The notes under the pieces were generated by a model. It did no database searches and was not told the DNA's origin. It saw only the letters and a list, made by a program, of their open reading frames with translations. The position numbers were made by a program, and so were the translations under genes. Of a stretch of 21,033 nt of DNA, positions 13,499 to 20,492 are shown piece after piece. The DNA is taken from assembly GCA_964511635.1 (NCBI GenBank), contig CAZEGC010000013.1:1-21033 (forward strand), in the 5' to 3' direction. Positions within the stretch are counted from its first letter, which is position 1. Every line of letters begins with the position of its first letter. This DNA is from CAZEGC01 sp964511635. Its GTDB lineage: Bacteria; Patescibacteriota; Saccharimonadia; Saccharimonadales; Saccharimonadaceae.

Positions 13499-14812
13499 AT
13501 GCAAAGAACACTTATCCGAGATTTATCTAATCACTCCGGTGAAGTAGTCACCTTAAAGGGGTGGCTCCATAAAAAGCGCCTGTTGGGTGGATTAAATTTT
13601 ATCACTCTGCGTGATAGAACTGGTATTGCCCAGAGCTTGATTAAAGAAAAAGAAGAACTAGAAAAACTACGCGGACTTCAGATAGGAACTGTACTAACGT
13701 TGTCTGGTACCGTAGTTGCAGATGAGCGCGCCCCTGGCGGAGTGGAGCTTCACGAAGTTACTATTACCGTGGAGATGCCGGTTACCGATGAGCCGCCAAT
13801 TGAAATTGACAAACCAATCAGCCATAAGCCAGAAAACTTAGACACGTTGTTTGAGTACCGAGTTCTAAGCCTGCGCAACCTGCAAGAGCAGAAAATATTT
13901 AAAATTCGGTCTAGTCTAACGCGCTATATTCGTGAGTTTTTAAATGAAAATGAATTTGTTGAAATCGATACGCCCAAGCTGCTGGCCGAACCAACTGAAG
14001 GCGGGGCTGAAGTTTTCAAATTAGACTACTTTGGTAAAACCGCCACACTCGCTCAGAGTCCGCAGTTTTATAAACAGATTATGGTAGGAGTGTTTGAGCG
14101 AGTATTTGAAATTGGCCACAGCTATCGTGCGGAGCCAAGCGCTACCACCCGTCACCTAACAGAACTTACAATGTTGGATATAGAAATGGGCTTTATTGAG
14201 GATCACGACGAAGTACTAGATATGGTTGGTAAAATGACTAGCAGCGTACTGCGACGTATTTACAATGAGCATGAACTAGACTTAAAAAGCCTAAATGCAC
14301 CAGAGCTCAAATTAGACGACGATAAGCCTGTCCCGCGGTTTACTATTGCCCAGATTCATGAAATGTACACTAAAGCCACCAAGAACGATACTACAAGTGA
14401 AAAAGACCTAACTCCGGATGAAGAGCGTTGGATTTCAGATTATGCGCGAAAAGAATTGGGGACTGACCTAGTATATGCTACGCATTTTCCGAGTGAAGCT
14501 GGCAAATTTTACCATAAGTTTAATGAAGACGGCACAGTGCAGTGGGGGGATTTACTATTTCGAGGCCTAGAGATCGCTACGGTCCCTCTACGTGAAAATA
14601 ACTATCATAAAATGATAGACCAGATGAAAGAAGCTGGACTTGATACTGATCACGCCGGCTTCAAGCACTACCTACAGGCATTTCAATATGGTCTGCCTAT
14701 GCACGGGGGCTGTGGTTTTGGTATAGATCGTTTAGTGCAAAAAACAATCGGCCTAAACAACGTCAAAGAGGCCACTTTATTCCCTCGTGATATTAACCGC
14801 TTAACCCCCTAG
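13499..14812 (+). CDS. aspS: Aspartyl-tRNA synthetase, archaeal type, probably non-discriminating
   Basis: A class II synthetase charging tRNA(Asp), and probably tRNA(Asn), with aspartate. It has an N-terminal OB-fold anticodon-binding domain (about 15-95) and a catalytic core with KIRSSLTRYIREFLNENEFVEIDTPKL (motif 1 region), TLAQSPQFYKQIM, the motif 2 region EIGHSYRAEPSATTRHLTE, and motif 3 GGCGFGIDRL (403-412, Arg411). The 437-residue length and LFPRDINRLTP end match archaeal AspRS; the GAD insertion of standard bacterial AspRS is absent. Aligned from memory with the Thermococcus kodakarensis enzyme, H24 and P79 fall at the Trp26 and Lys85 positions. His and Pro there mark non-discriminating enzymes, which would need GatCAB to make Asn-tRNA(Asn). 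Confidence 0.92.
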   Translation: MQRTLIRDLSNHSGEVVTLKGWLHKKRLLGGLNFITLRDRTGIAQSLIKEKEELEKLRGLQIGTVLTLSGTVVADERAPGGVELHEVTITVEMPVTDEPPIEIDKPISHKPENLDTLFEYRVLSLRNLQEQKIFKIRSSLTRYIREFLNENEFVEIDTPKLLAEPTEGGAEVFKLDYFGKTATLAQSPQFYKQIMVGVFERVFEIGHSYRAEPSATTRHLTELTMLDIEMGFIEDHDEVLDMVGKMTSSVLRRIYNEHELDLKSLNAPELKLDDDKPVPRFTIAQIHEMYTKATKNDTTSEKDLTPDEERWISDYARKELGTDLVYATHFPSEAGKFYHKFNEDGTVQWGDLLFRGLEIATVPLRENNYHKMIDQMKEAGLDTDHAGFKHYLQAFQYGLPMHGGCGFGIDRLVQKTIGLNNVKEATLFPRDINRLTP

Positions 14813-14885
14813 AGTCCCACTGTCCCATTGCCCGCATAGGAGGCTGCATGAAATAGGTAGTAGTGAAACGCTACAATTTAATTAG

Positions 14886-14901
14886 TGTGATAAATTTCAC
14901 T
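14886..14901. promoter_or_regulatory. Near-consensus CRP-type operator
   Basis: TGTGATAAATTTCACT fits TGTGA-N6-TCACA with one mismatch, in the last base. It lies about 75 bp upstream of the YtxG-like gene and about 33 bp upstream of TATAAT (14934-14939). Two Crp/Fnr proteins are encoded in this window, so either may bind here, probably as an activator given the weak -35. Confidence 0.55.
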
Positions 14902-14933
14902 GCTTTACGTACCGATCTAGGCGATGATAGAGT

Positions 14934-14939
14934 TATAAT
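14934..14939 (+). promoter_or_regulatory. -10 box of the YtxG/YtxH-like pair
   Basis: A perfect TATAAT without a well-spaced -35: TTTACG at 14904-14909 is 24 nt away, too far. This suggests activator dependence, consistent with the CRP-like site upstream. Confidence 0.45.
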
Positions 14940-14975
14940 ACTAATCTTTAATAATTAAAAAGGAACGGACCTCAC

Positions 14976-15191
14976 ATGGAGATTCAGACCGTCGTGACTT
15001 TACTGACGATTGTCGTAATATTACTGTCACTAGTCATTGTGGGGCTACTGGTTGCAATTATTGCACTAGTAGTCAAAATTAAAAAAATCGCCACTAGTGT
15101 GGATAAAGTCACCAATAATTTGGCATCAGCGACCGAGTGGCTGTCGCCCGTCAAAGTTTTCCGCGAAGCTGCCAGAGCTTTTCGTAAATAA
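14976..15191 (+). CDS. YtxG-like small membrane protein (DUF948-like)
   Basis: A 71-residue protein with one long N-terminal membrane segment (about 5-33) followed by a basic stretch VKIKK and a short helical tail KIATSVDKVTNNLASATEWL. This pattern resembles the start of DUF948/YtxG proteins, though it is shorter. AAGGAA precedes the ATG. It is 24 nt upstream of a YtxH-domain gene, the same order as ytxG-ytxH in the Bacillus general-stress operon, which strengthens the assignment. Confidence 0.7.
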   Translation: MEIQTVVTLLTIVVILLSLVIVGLLVAIIALVVKIKKIATSVDKVTNNLASATEWLSPVKVFREAARAFRK

Positions 15192-15215
15192 TCTAAACAA
15201 TCAGGAGGAAATGAT

Positions 15216-15569
15216 ATGTCAAAAGTAGTTAATACAGTGCTTGCAGCAGCAGCTGGATTTGTAGCTGGAATTTTAATGGCTCCAAAAAGCGGCAAAGAAA
15301 CCCGTGAAGAGCTAATGGCGAAAGCCGAGGAAACCAAGCAGATGGCAGCTGAAAGGGCGTCTCAGGTAAAGTCTGCCGCGCAAGATGCCTACGAAACTGT
15401 ACGTAGTGGTGCTAAAGATGTAGCAGATGAAGCCAAGAAATTTGGTGCTAGTGCTAAAAACCATGCTGACAAACTGAGTGATGAAGCCGAGGCAAGAGGA
15501 GCACGAGCTGCCGCTAAAGCTGATCGAACTGCCCGTCAGGCAAAGCAAGAAGCCAAACGAGCACAGTAA
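15216..15569 (+). CDS. YtxH domain-containing protein
   Basis: A 117-residue protein with an N-terminal membrane segment VLAAAAGFVAGILMAPKSGKETREEL (about 7-32), the hallmark of the YtxH/gas-vesicle-like family, and a long Ala/Lys/Glu-rich amphipathic helix with LEA-like composition (about 30-117). It is probably anchored in the cytoplasmic membrane with the helix free, and associated with general stress. Function is not established for the family. AGGAGG lies 8 nt before ATG 15216. It forms a unit with the YtxG-like gene and ends at the intrinsic terminator 15596-15633. Confidence 0.9.
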   Translation: MSKVVNTVLAAAAGFVAGILMAPKSGKETREELMAKAEETKQMAAERASQVKSAAQDAYETVRSGAKDVADEAKKFGASAKNHADKLSDEAEARGARAAAKADRTARQAKQEAKRAQ

Positions 15570-15595
15570 TTTATAGGAAACACGCAGAGTAGATG

Positions 15596-15633
15596 CCGAC
15601 CGGACTTATGTTTTAACGAGCTGGTCGGTTTTT
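15596..15633 (+). terminator. Intrinsic terminator after the YtxH gene
   Basis: CCGACCGG (15596-15603) pairs with CTGGTCGG (15621-15628), including one G-U pair, around a 17-nt loop, followed by five T. A good rho-independent terminator closing the ytxG/ytxH-like unit. Confidence 0.85.
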
Positions 15634-15671
15634 ATTAATCTAGGTAGGGTGCTTAGTAAAGGAGTATAATC

Positions 15672-16166
15672 GTGGCCACTTTCAGTTTTGATGTCGTAAG
15701 TGAATATGACAAAGGTGAAATGAATCATGCGTTCGACCAAGCGCGCCGGGAAATGACAAATAGGTATGATTTCAAAGATACACCAGCTGCCATAGATTGG
15801 TTAGCAGATAAAAATGGCATTAAAGTGACAGGCGCTAGTGAGTGGCAGATTGATAGCGTTATTGATATATTCAGAAAAAAACTTGCCATGAGATCACAAA
15901 GCACCAAAGTGCTTGACGAGAGTAAGGCGCTAGTCGAGGGCAACATGAAAATCACCAAAGAAATCCCCTTTAAGCGTGGCCTCGACCAAGACAAGGCTAA
16001 ATCTATTACCAAGCTACTGCGCGAGAAACTGCCAAAAGTAAAAGCCCAAATCCAGGGCGAAGCGGTGCGAGTTTCAAGTAGCAAAAAGGACGAACTTCAG
16101 GCCGCCATGAATGTCATTCGTGAACAAAATTTTGACTTCCCTATTGAATTTAATAATTACCGTTAA
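15672..16166 (+). CDS. yajQ: YajQ family nucleotide-binding protein
   Basis: A 164-residue soluble protein with the full YajQ pattern: ATFSFDVVSEYDKGEMNHAFDQA at the N-terminus, REMTNRYDFKDTPAAID, a central KEIPFKRGLDQDKAKSITKLLR, and the C-terminal VRVSSSKKDELQAAMNVIRE with FPIEFNNYR. YajQ proteins bind nucleotides or RNA, and a Xanthomonas homologue binds cyclic di-GMP; the cellular role here is not known. The start is GTG at 15672 with AAAGGAG 8 nt upstream. The gene stands alone, 38 nt after a terminator, and is convergent with the metallo-hydrolase gene, whose stop is only 10 nt away. Confidence 0.95.
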   Translation: MATFSFDVVSEYDKGEMNHAFDQARREMTNRYDFKDTPAAIDWLADKNGIKVTGASEWQIDSVIDIFRKKLAMRSQSTKVLDESKALVEGNMKITKEIPFKRGLDQDKAKSITKLLREKLPKVKAQIQGEAVRVSSSKKDELQAAMNVIREQNFDFPIEFNNYR

Positions 16167-16176
16167 AAAATGTATG

Positions 16177-16827
16177 CTAACTGTTGATATCTAAGGTTTG
16201 TTGACTCTCGAGTCTTTTGAAGCTTATATTGGCAGCATCTGCCGCTTGTCCGATTAAATTATCAGCTATACTTTTGCCGGCATTCGATGCAATCGCGTCG
16301 TGGGTTGGGAATGCTAGATTTGGCTTGATCTGGGACATAAAATCAATTGCTTCACTGATTTTTAGCCAGGGAGCCGTAATAGGTAGCGCCAGAATATCAA
16401 CTTGTTTATCGGGTATAGTGAACGAGTCGCCAGGATAATAAATGCGCCCATCAATCATCACACCTGTATTTGCAACTACTGGAATGTCTTTGTGAATTAA
16501 AGCGTGTTCGCCCCCAAAAAATTCTAGTTTAAATGGCTTGAGTTCGATGGTGCTACCGGCCGTAATTGTCTTTGTGGGTAGTGTGTCACCTAGTTGTTGC
16601 GTAATATATTCTGTGCCGATAATAAGAGCATCGGGGTTGTGAGCGTAAATAGCACCTAGCGCGGCTGGGTCAAAATGGTCGCTGTGTTCGTGGGTCACAA
16701 CGATACCAGCCACACTGCCATCGGGCGGCACTAGGTCTGTGGTTAGGTTTCCCGGGTCAATAATTAATAGTTTGCCGTCTTTTTCGACTGTAAAGCAGGC
16801 ATGTTCGTATTTAGTTATCCTCAACAC
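16177..16827 (-). CDS. MBL-fold metal-dependent hydrolase (UlaG-like)
   Basis: A 216-residue metallo-beta-lactamase-fold enzyme. The metal motif THEHSDHF has H46, H48, D50 and H51, and further ligands are likely in GGEHALI and YYPGDSF. The start pattern MLRITKYEHACFTVEKDGKLLIIDPG and the length match UlaG-like and UPF0173 proteins, which include lactonases and uncharacterised hydrolases. The substrate is not known. The GTG start at 16827 is supported by AGGAGG 8 nt upstream. It is convergent with yajQ and divergent from the secreted-protein gene at 16982. Confidence 0.9.
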   Translation of the reverse strand: MLRITKYEHACFTVEKDGKLLIIDPGNLTTDLVPPDGSVAGIVVTHEHSDHFDPAALGAIYAHNPDALIIGTEYITQQLGDTLPTKTITAGSTIELKPFKLEFFGGEHALIHKDIPVVANTGVMIDGRIYYPGDSFTIPDKQVDILALPITAPWLKISEAIDFMSQIKPNLAFPTHDAIASNAGKSIADNLIGQAADAANISFKRLESQQTLDINS

Positions 16828-16944
16828 GTGCTAATCCTCCTGTGTGCATCCATCATAGCGCCTAGTATGAACACCAGGCTATGAAATACCTTACAGCATC
16901 AACTGCTGCATGACGCATTGAGATCTCTTGCTCCCAACTTTTAT

Positions 16945-16973
16945 TTGACCAAATAATTAATACGTATGATAAT
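16945..16973 (+). promoter_or_regulatory. Promoter of the secreted protein-tsaC-trmB operon
   Basis: TTGACC (16945-16950), a 17-nt spacer and GATAAT (16968-16973) lie 8 nt before ATG 16982. With no Shine-Dalgarno sequence, the mRNA is predicted to be leaderless. Confidence 0.6.
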
Positions 16974-16981
16974 TAGACAAG

Positions 16982-17512
16982 ATGAAGAGTATAAAAATTA
17001 CCGTAGCAATTGCTATCGTCAGTGGGCTGACGTTTTTTTTGGTCGGTGCACCACCCGTTAGTTCGCAGTCGCTAACGACAGATGAGATCGAAATGATACG
17101 TCAACAATGTAGTTCAAAACAAGAAGCACTCAGTAGGCTTAATGCCAGTGACGGGGTGCTCAGGGTTAATCGGGGTCAATTATACGAATCCATCTCAACG
17201 CGTTTAATGGCTAGGTTCAATAGTCGCGTAGCTTCTAGTAGGCTCGATGGCGGCGATTTGTTTTCGATTGTTGCTAGTTACGAGAGCGGATTATCAGATT
17301 TTCGTGAACGCTATATTGATTATGAAAGGGCTTTATCTGAAGCGATGCGGATAAATTGCAGCAATCAGCCAGAGCAATTCAATGACAAGGTGGCTGAGGC
17401 GCGTCGATTACGAAAATTGGTTCATGAAGAGGTAGTAAACCTGCACAGTCATATCGATGACTATCGCGATGCATTTGAATCGTTTGCTGAATCATTCGAG
17501 GAGGTAAGTTAG
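16982..17512 (+). CDS. Secreted two-cysteine hypothetical protein
   Basis: A 176-residue protein. The N-terminus MKSIKITVAIAIVSGLTFFL followed by VGAPPVSSQS reads as a cleavable signal peptide (cut near residue 28) or an uncleaved anchor. The mature part is strongly helical with heptad-like charge patterns, so it is probably coiled coil, and has exactly two cysteines (C43 and C126), which could form a disulfide made by the DsbA/VKOR pair. I do not recognise a family. It starts the operon and is followed after 1 nt by a one-pass membrane protein with which it may form an envelope complex. Confidence 0.8.
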   Translation: MKSIKITVAIAIVSGLTFFLVGAPPVSSQSLTTDEIEMIRQQCSSKQEALSRLNASDGVLRVNRGQLYESISTRLMARFNSRVASSRLDGGDLFSIVASYESGLSDFRERYIDYERALSEAMRINCSNQPEQFNDKVAEARRLRKLVHEEVVNLHSHIDDYRDAFESFAESFEEVS

Positions 17513-17513
17513 C

Positions 17514-17888
17514 ATGAGCGACCTGCCTATAGAGCCAACTGAAAACGAACCCCAGGGGTTTAACCGTTGGAGTAAGCATCGTTTTGTCATCATGATAATT
17601 GTCGCGATTTCTATAGCCATTGGCTTGGTGGTGCTTAGTTTGCTGATGTATGCCCGCAGCGGTGCAGCTCAACTGGATCTCAGTCGTCCGGGTTTTAGCG
17701 AAGTGCGTGATCAAATTGAAAGTTCTGATTCCAAAATAAACTTTTTTTCTGCGACTGGTTCAATTGACGACGAGGCGTTAGAAGAGTTTCGCGAGTTATA
17801 CGAGGAGTATTCTACCCAAGCTACGTCAATTGATGCGTTTGGCGGTGATCCGCTAGGTGATATCGTGCAGGGCAATAACAGCAATTAA
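17514..17888 (+). CDS. One-pass membrane hypothetical protein
   Basis: A 124-residue protein with a short cytoplasmic Pro/Glu-rich N-terminus, a membrane segment (about 24-46, FVIMIIVAISIAIGLVVLSLLM) and an approximately 78-residue acidic outer domain without cysteine. Its ATG is 1 nt after the stop of the secreted-protein gene, with GAGG about 10 nt upstream, so the two are almost certainly translated together. No family is recognised. The tsaC gene follows after 10 nt. Confidence 0.78.
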   Translation: MSDLPIEPTENEPQGFNRWSKHRFVIMIIVAISIAIGLVVLSLLMYARSGAAQLDLSRPGFSEVRDQIESSDSKINFFSATGSIDDEALEEFRELYEEYSTQATSIDAFGGDPLGDIVQGNNSN

Positions 17889-17898
17889 TAGGTAGGCA

Positions 17899-18462
17899 GT
17901 GGACGTTAAAATCTTATCTGATATCTACGACGCTCAGCTAACTGATATTTTAAAAGCTGGCGGTACTGCAGTGCTGCGGACTGACACGTTGTATGGAATA
18001 GTGTCAAGTGCCATGGATCAGAGCGCGGTGCAGCGAGTTTATGAAATTAAACGTCGCACGGCCTTAAAGCCACCCATCGTGCTAATTTCTAACATCAGGC
18101 AGTTATTAGCAGAGCCCTCCCTAGAGGTCAAACGGCAACTGGGTAGTTATTGGCCAGGTAAAAACAGTTTGATTCTGCCAGCAGACAAAAATGCGCCCAC
18201 CTGGCTAACGCGTGGTAGCGGGGCGATTGCCTACCGACTGCCAGATGATATTAATTTGCGAAAACTAATTGAGTCAGTCGGACCAATCATTGCGCCCAGT
18301 GCTAATCCTGAGGGTCTAGTGCCTGCTAGCTCGGTAGGTGAGGCGGTAGCTTATTTTGGCAGCGAAGTAGACATCTATATAGATGGTGGCAAGGTAGAGC
18401 ATGCTGAGCCATCAAAACTTTTTCGTATTAACGATGAACACCACGTGGAGCGACTGCGATGA
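17899..18462 (+). CDS. tsaC: Threonylcarbamoyl-AMP synthase (TsaC/Sua5/YrdC)
   Basis: It makes L-threonylcarbamoyladenylate from Thr, bicarbonate and ATP, the first step to t6A at position 37 of ANN-decoding tRNAs. The 187-residue length is that of the short TsaC form without a Sua5 C-terminal domain. Visible motifs are GGTAVLRTDTLYGI (21-34), the KxR motif in YEIKRRTALKPP (K51 and R53), WPGKNSLILPA, the segment IAYRLPD and the SxN motif in IIAPSANPEG (S134 and N136). The GTG start at 17899 is preceded only by a weak GGTAGG. Its stop overlaps the start of trmB in an ATGA, coupling two tRNA-modification genes. Confidence 0.92.
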   Translation: MDVKILSDIYDAQLTDILKAGGTAVLRTDTLYGIVSSAMDQSAVQRVYEIKRRTALKPPIVLISNIRQLLAEPSLEVKRQLGSYWPGKNSLILPADKNAPTWLTRGSGAIAYRLPDDINLRKLIESVGPIIAPSANPEGLVPASSVGEAVAYFGSEVDIYIDGGKVEHAEPSKLFRINDEHHVERLR

Positions 18463-19127
18463 ACCCCTTAAACCCAGAAGATTTTATCATTACTCGCAAG
18501 CGTAAAAAATACAAATTCGCGCTATTTGCAAATTATAGCAACTGTTTTGAAGCTGATCAGTGGCCCAAGGGTGCGTCAGTAGACATTCTTGAAATGGGGG
18601 CAGGTACGGGACTATTTTCGGCCGCACTTGCCGAGCAGTATCCAGACAGAAAATTTCTAGCAGTTGATGTAAAGGCTGATCGTTTGCAATCTGGCGCCAA
18701 GCAGGCACTAGATAAAAAGCTAGAAAACATATCGTTCCTTCGCGCGCGAGCCGATCAGCTGAATGAGCTTATAGTCGCTGGCAGCTTGCATAAGATTTGG
18801 ATAACTTTCCCTGACCCGTTCCCACGCGAGCGCTCGGCCAAGCACCGCCTGACTCATCCGAAGTATCTAGATTTATATCAATCTCTACTTCGCCCTAACG
18901 GCAGCCTGCACTTTAAAACGGATGCAGAAGGTTTGTTTACCTGGAGCCTAGAGCAGCTGGTGGCTAGCGGTTGGATTATAAAGGAATTAAGCTTTGATCT
19001 TCATAGCTCAAATCTGGCTATTCAGTACAAAATCATGACAACCTATGAATCGCGTTACTATAGTGAGGGTAGAAAGATCGGGTTTATTAAAGCAACCTGC
19101 TCGTCCTCTGTTGATGCCAACATCTAG
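18459..19127 (+). CDS. trmB: tRNA (guanine-N7-)-methyltransferase TrmB
   Basis: A SAM-dependent enzyme that makes m7G46 in the variable loop of tRNA. The 222 residues contain the SAM loop ILEMGAGTGLFSAAL (E45 to G51), the acidic strand end LAVDVKADRL, the TrmB-specific WITFPDPFPRERSAKHRLTHPKYLDLY (about 114-140) with the conserved Asp119, LHFKTDAEGLF, and the C-terminal TTYESRY. The N-terminal KRKKYKFALFAN corresponds to the usual RKR.KFA.F pattern. The ATG overlaps the tsaC stop (18459-18462). It ends the operon and is convergent with the CYTH-kinase gene, 35 nt away, with no clear terminator between them. Confidence 0.93.
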   Translation: MNPLNPEDFIITRKRKKYKFALFANYSNCFEADQWPKGASVDILEMGAGTGLFSAALAEQYPDRKFLAVDVKADRLQSGAKQALDKKLENISFLRARADQLNELIVAGSLHKIWITFPDPFPRERSAKHRLTHPKYLDLYQSLLRPNGSLHFKTDAEGLFTWSLEQLVASGWIIKELSFDLHSSNLAIQYKIMTTYESRYYSEGRKIGFIKATCSSSVDANI

Positions 19128-19162
19128 CTCTATAAAAACGGACGTTTATCACCTGCTTAGGG

Positions 19163-20398
19163 TTAAGTTATTGAATGAGTATCGTCAGATGATTCTAGTG
19201 CAACTCTGCCGAGCTGCCTGGCGGTAGCGAGCGATGTGGTCATCGGGCGTTCTTGGGACTTAAAAGTTGGCTCAGCGACTTCTAGCTGGTATCGCAAAAT
19301 ATCTTCGACCGAACCGAGTGAATCGTTTAAGCGGGTAGACGCGTCGCGCTCGATTCGACGACCAATGCTAGTGGCAAGTGGTGTATCAATGTGAAAATGG
19401 AGGTTGCGAACGCCCGCGAGGTCGCGACTACCTGCGTAAATGCCATCAACGATTACGATAGGCGAGGGATGGACGACTCCATTAAGGGCTGGTTCTTCGG
19501 TTGTAAAGTCAAAGTAGCGCTTTTCGATCGTCTCCCCTGATTTTAAACGCAGCAAATCTTTGGCTAACGCTTCGGTGTCATAGACAATCGGTGCGTCCCA
19601 ATTTTGCCAAGGATTGCCGTCCTGGCTAGCCTCAAGCCAGGCTTTCCCGCGGTGATAGTCATCACTCGATAAATGAGCCACTGCTAGTTTTTGGCTGTCG
19701 ATCGACTCTAAGGCGCTTGCTAGCTCCCTGGCAAACGTCGTTTTGCCCGATCCTGACCTGCCAGACACGCCGATCACGATTTGCCGCATACCGTTGTTCC
19801 AGCATTCTAATGTGCGTTCTAGTGCTTCTTCGACTGATATAACCTCAGGCGGGGCTAGCAATTCACCACCTGATAAGGTATGCGACTGATGTTCGCTGCT
19901 GAGTTCCGGTGTGCCCGACATGTCTAGTAGGTCTTCACGGTGGGTTTCAAAAAATGCCTGTGCTTGCGCGTTACTGCCGATATTCTCAATCTCGACTTGT
20001 GGAATATCAAACCCCTCTACCCAGTCAATTATTACACCCGGTGCGGGGCAGGCACGAAGTTTACGCAGGCGCGGGTATAATTTGGAGCCACTAAAGTGCG
20101 CGTACACTTCAGGACTTATTTCAGTTTCGATTTCTTTTCGTAGCCATCCGTTCGGCACCAGGCGGCCACGAGTTTTTAGTGCAGCTGTGTAGGATATACC
20201 CTCGGCAGTAAAAGTTTCACGCAGGCGCAAGCTGTACGGTTCGTCCGGATGGCTGAGGTAAATTTGCTCTATGGACTTAGCTTCAGGCCTGTATTTATCT
20301 AGTCGTTCTGGTCGGCAGGTCAGAAACTGTTTTTCAGTTTCGTCATAAAGCTCTAAGCTATACTCAAATTCTGGATTACCTAATAAAGTTTTTGTCAT
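19163..20398 (-). CDS. CYTH-like domain fused to a uridine kinase-like P-loop kinase
   Basis: A 411-residue two-domain protein. Residues about 10-145 match a CYTH (triphosphate tunnel) barrel: YSLRLRE (55-61), YTAALKTRG (70-78), RKEIETEIS (87-95) and IDWVEGFDIPQVEIENI (124-140). The first-strand ExExK motif is not intact (FEYSLEL). After a linker, residues about 200-411 form a uridine/cytidine kinase-like domain: Walker A GRSGSGKTT (213-221), HLSSDDYHRG (242-251), NWDAPIVYDTEAL (266-278), IVIVDGIYAG (314-323), RRIERDASTR (347-356). Plant TTM1 and TTM2 carry the same domains in the opposite order and act as pyrophosphatases. Substrate unknown. AAAGGA precedes the ATG. It is divergent from the winged-helix Nudix gene. 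Confidence 0.88.
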   Translation of the reverse strand: MTKTLLGNPEFEYSLELYDETEKQFLTCRPERLDKYRPEAKSIEQIYLSHPDEPYSLRLRETFTAEGISYTAALKTRGRLVPNGWLRKEIETEISPEVYAHFSGSKLYPRLRKLRACPAPGVIIDWVEGFDIPQVEIENIGSNAQAQAFFETHREDLLDMSGTPELSSEHQSHTLSGGELLAPPEVISVEEALERTLECWNNGMRQIVIGVSGRSGSGKTTFARELASALESIDSQKLAVAHLSSDDYHRGKAWLEASQDGNPWQNWDAPIVYDTEALAKDLLRLKSGETIEKRYFDFTTEEPALNGVVHPSPIVIVDGIYAGSRDLAGVRNLHFHIDTPLATSIGRRIERDASTRLNDSLGSVEDILRYQLEVAEPTFKSQERPMTTSLATARQLGRVALESSDDTHSIT

Positions 20399-20431
20399 TG
20401 CTAGTGTCCTTTCGGGGTTGCCATTAACTGA

Positions 20432-20459
20432 TTACATTGCTAGCATACTATGCTACTAT
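20432..20459 (+). promoter_or_regulatory. Promoter with 15-bp palindrome ahead of the winged-helix Nudix gene
   Basis: TTACAT (20432-20437), a 16-nt spacer and TACTAT (20454-20459) are a plausible promoter. Between and partly over the -10 lies TAGCATACTATGCTA (20441-20455), a perfect palindrome with 7-bp arms and one central base. Its position fits an operator for the DNA-binding protein encoded downstream. Confidence 0.5.
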
Positions 20460-20492
20460 TAACCTGAATAGAAAGTTTAATTTGAGTCAAAT

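Noticed and set aside
14984..15337. 117-codon minus-strand frame opposite the YtxG/YtxH-like genes
   Set aside because: It is a shadow of two well-supported plus-strand genes with ribosome binding sites and family similarity.
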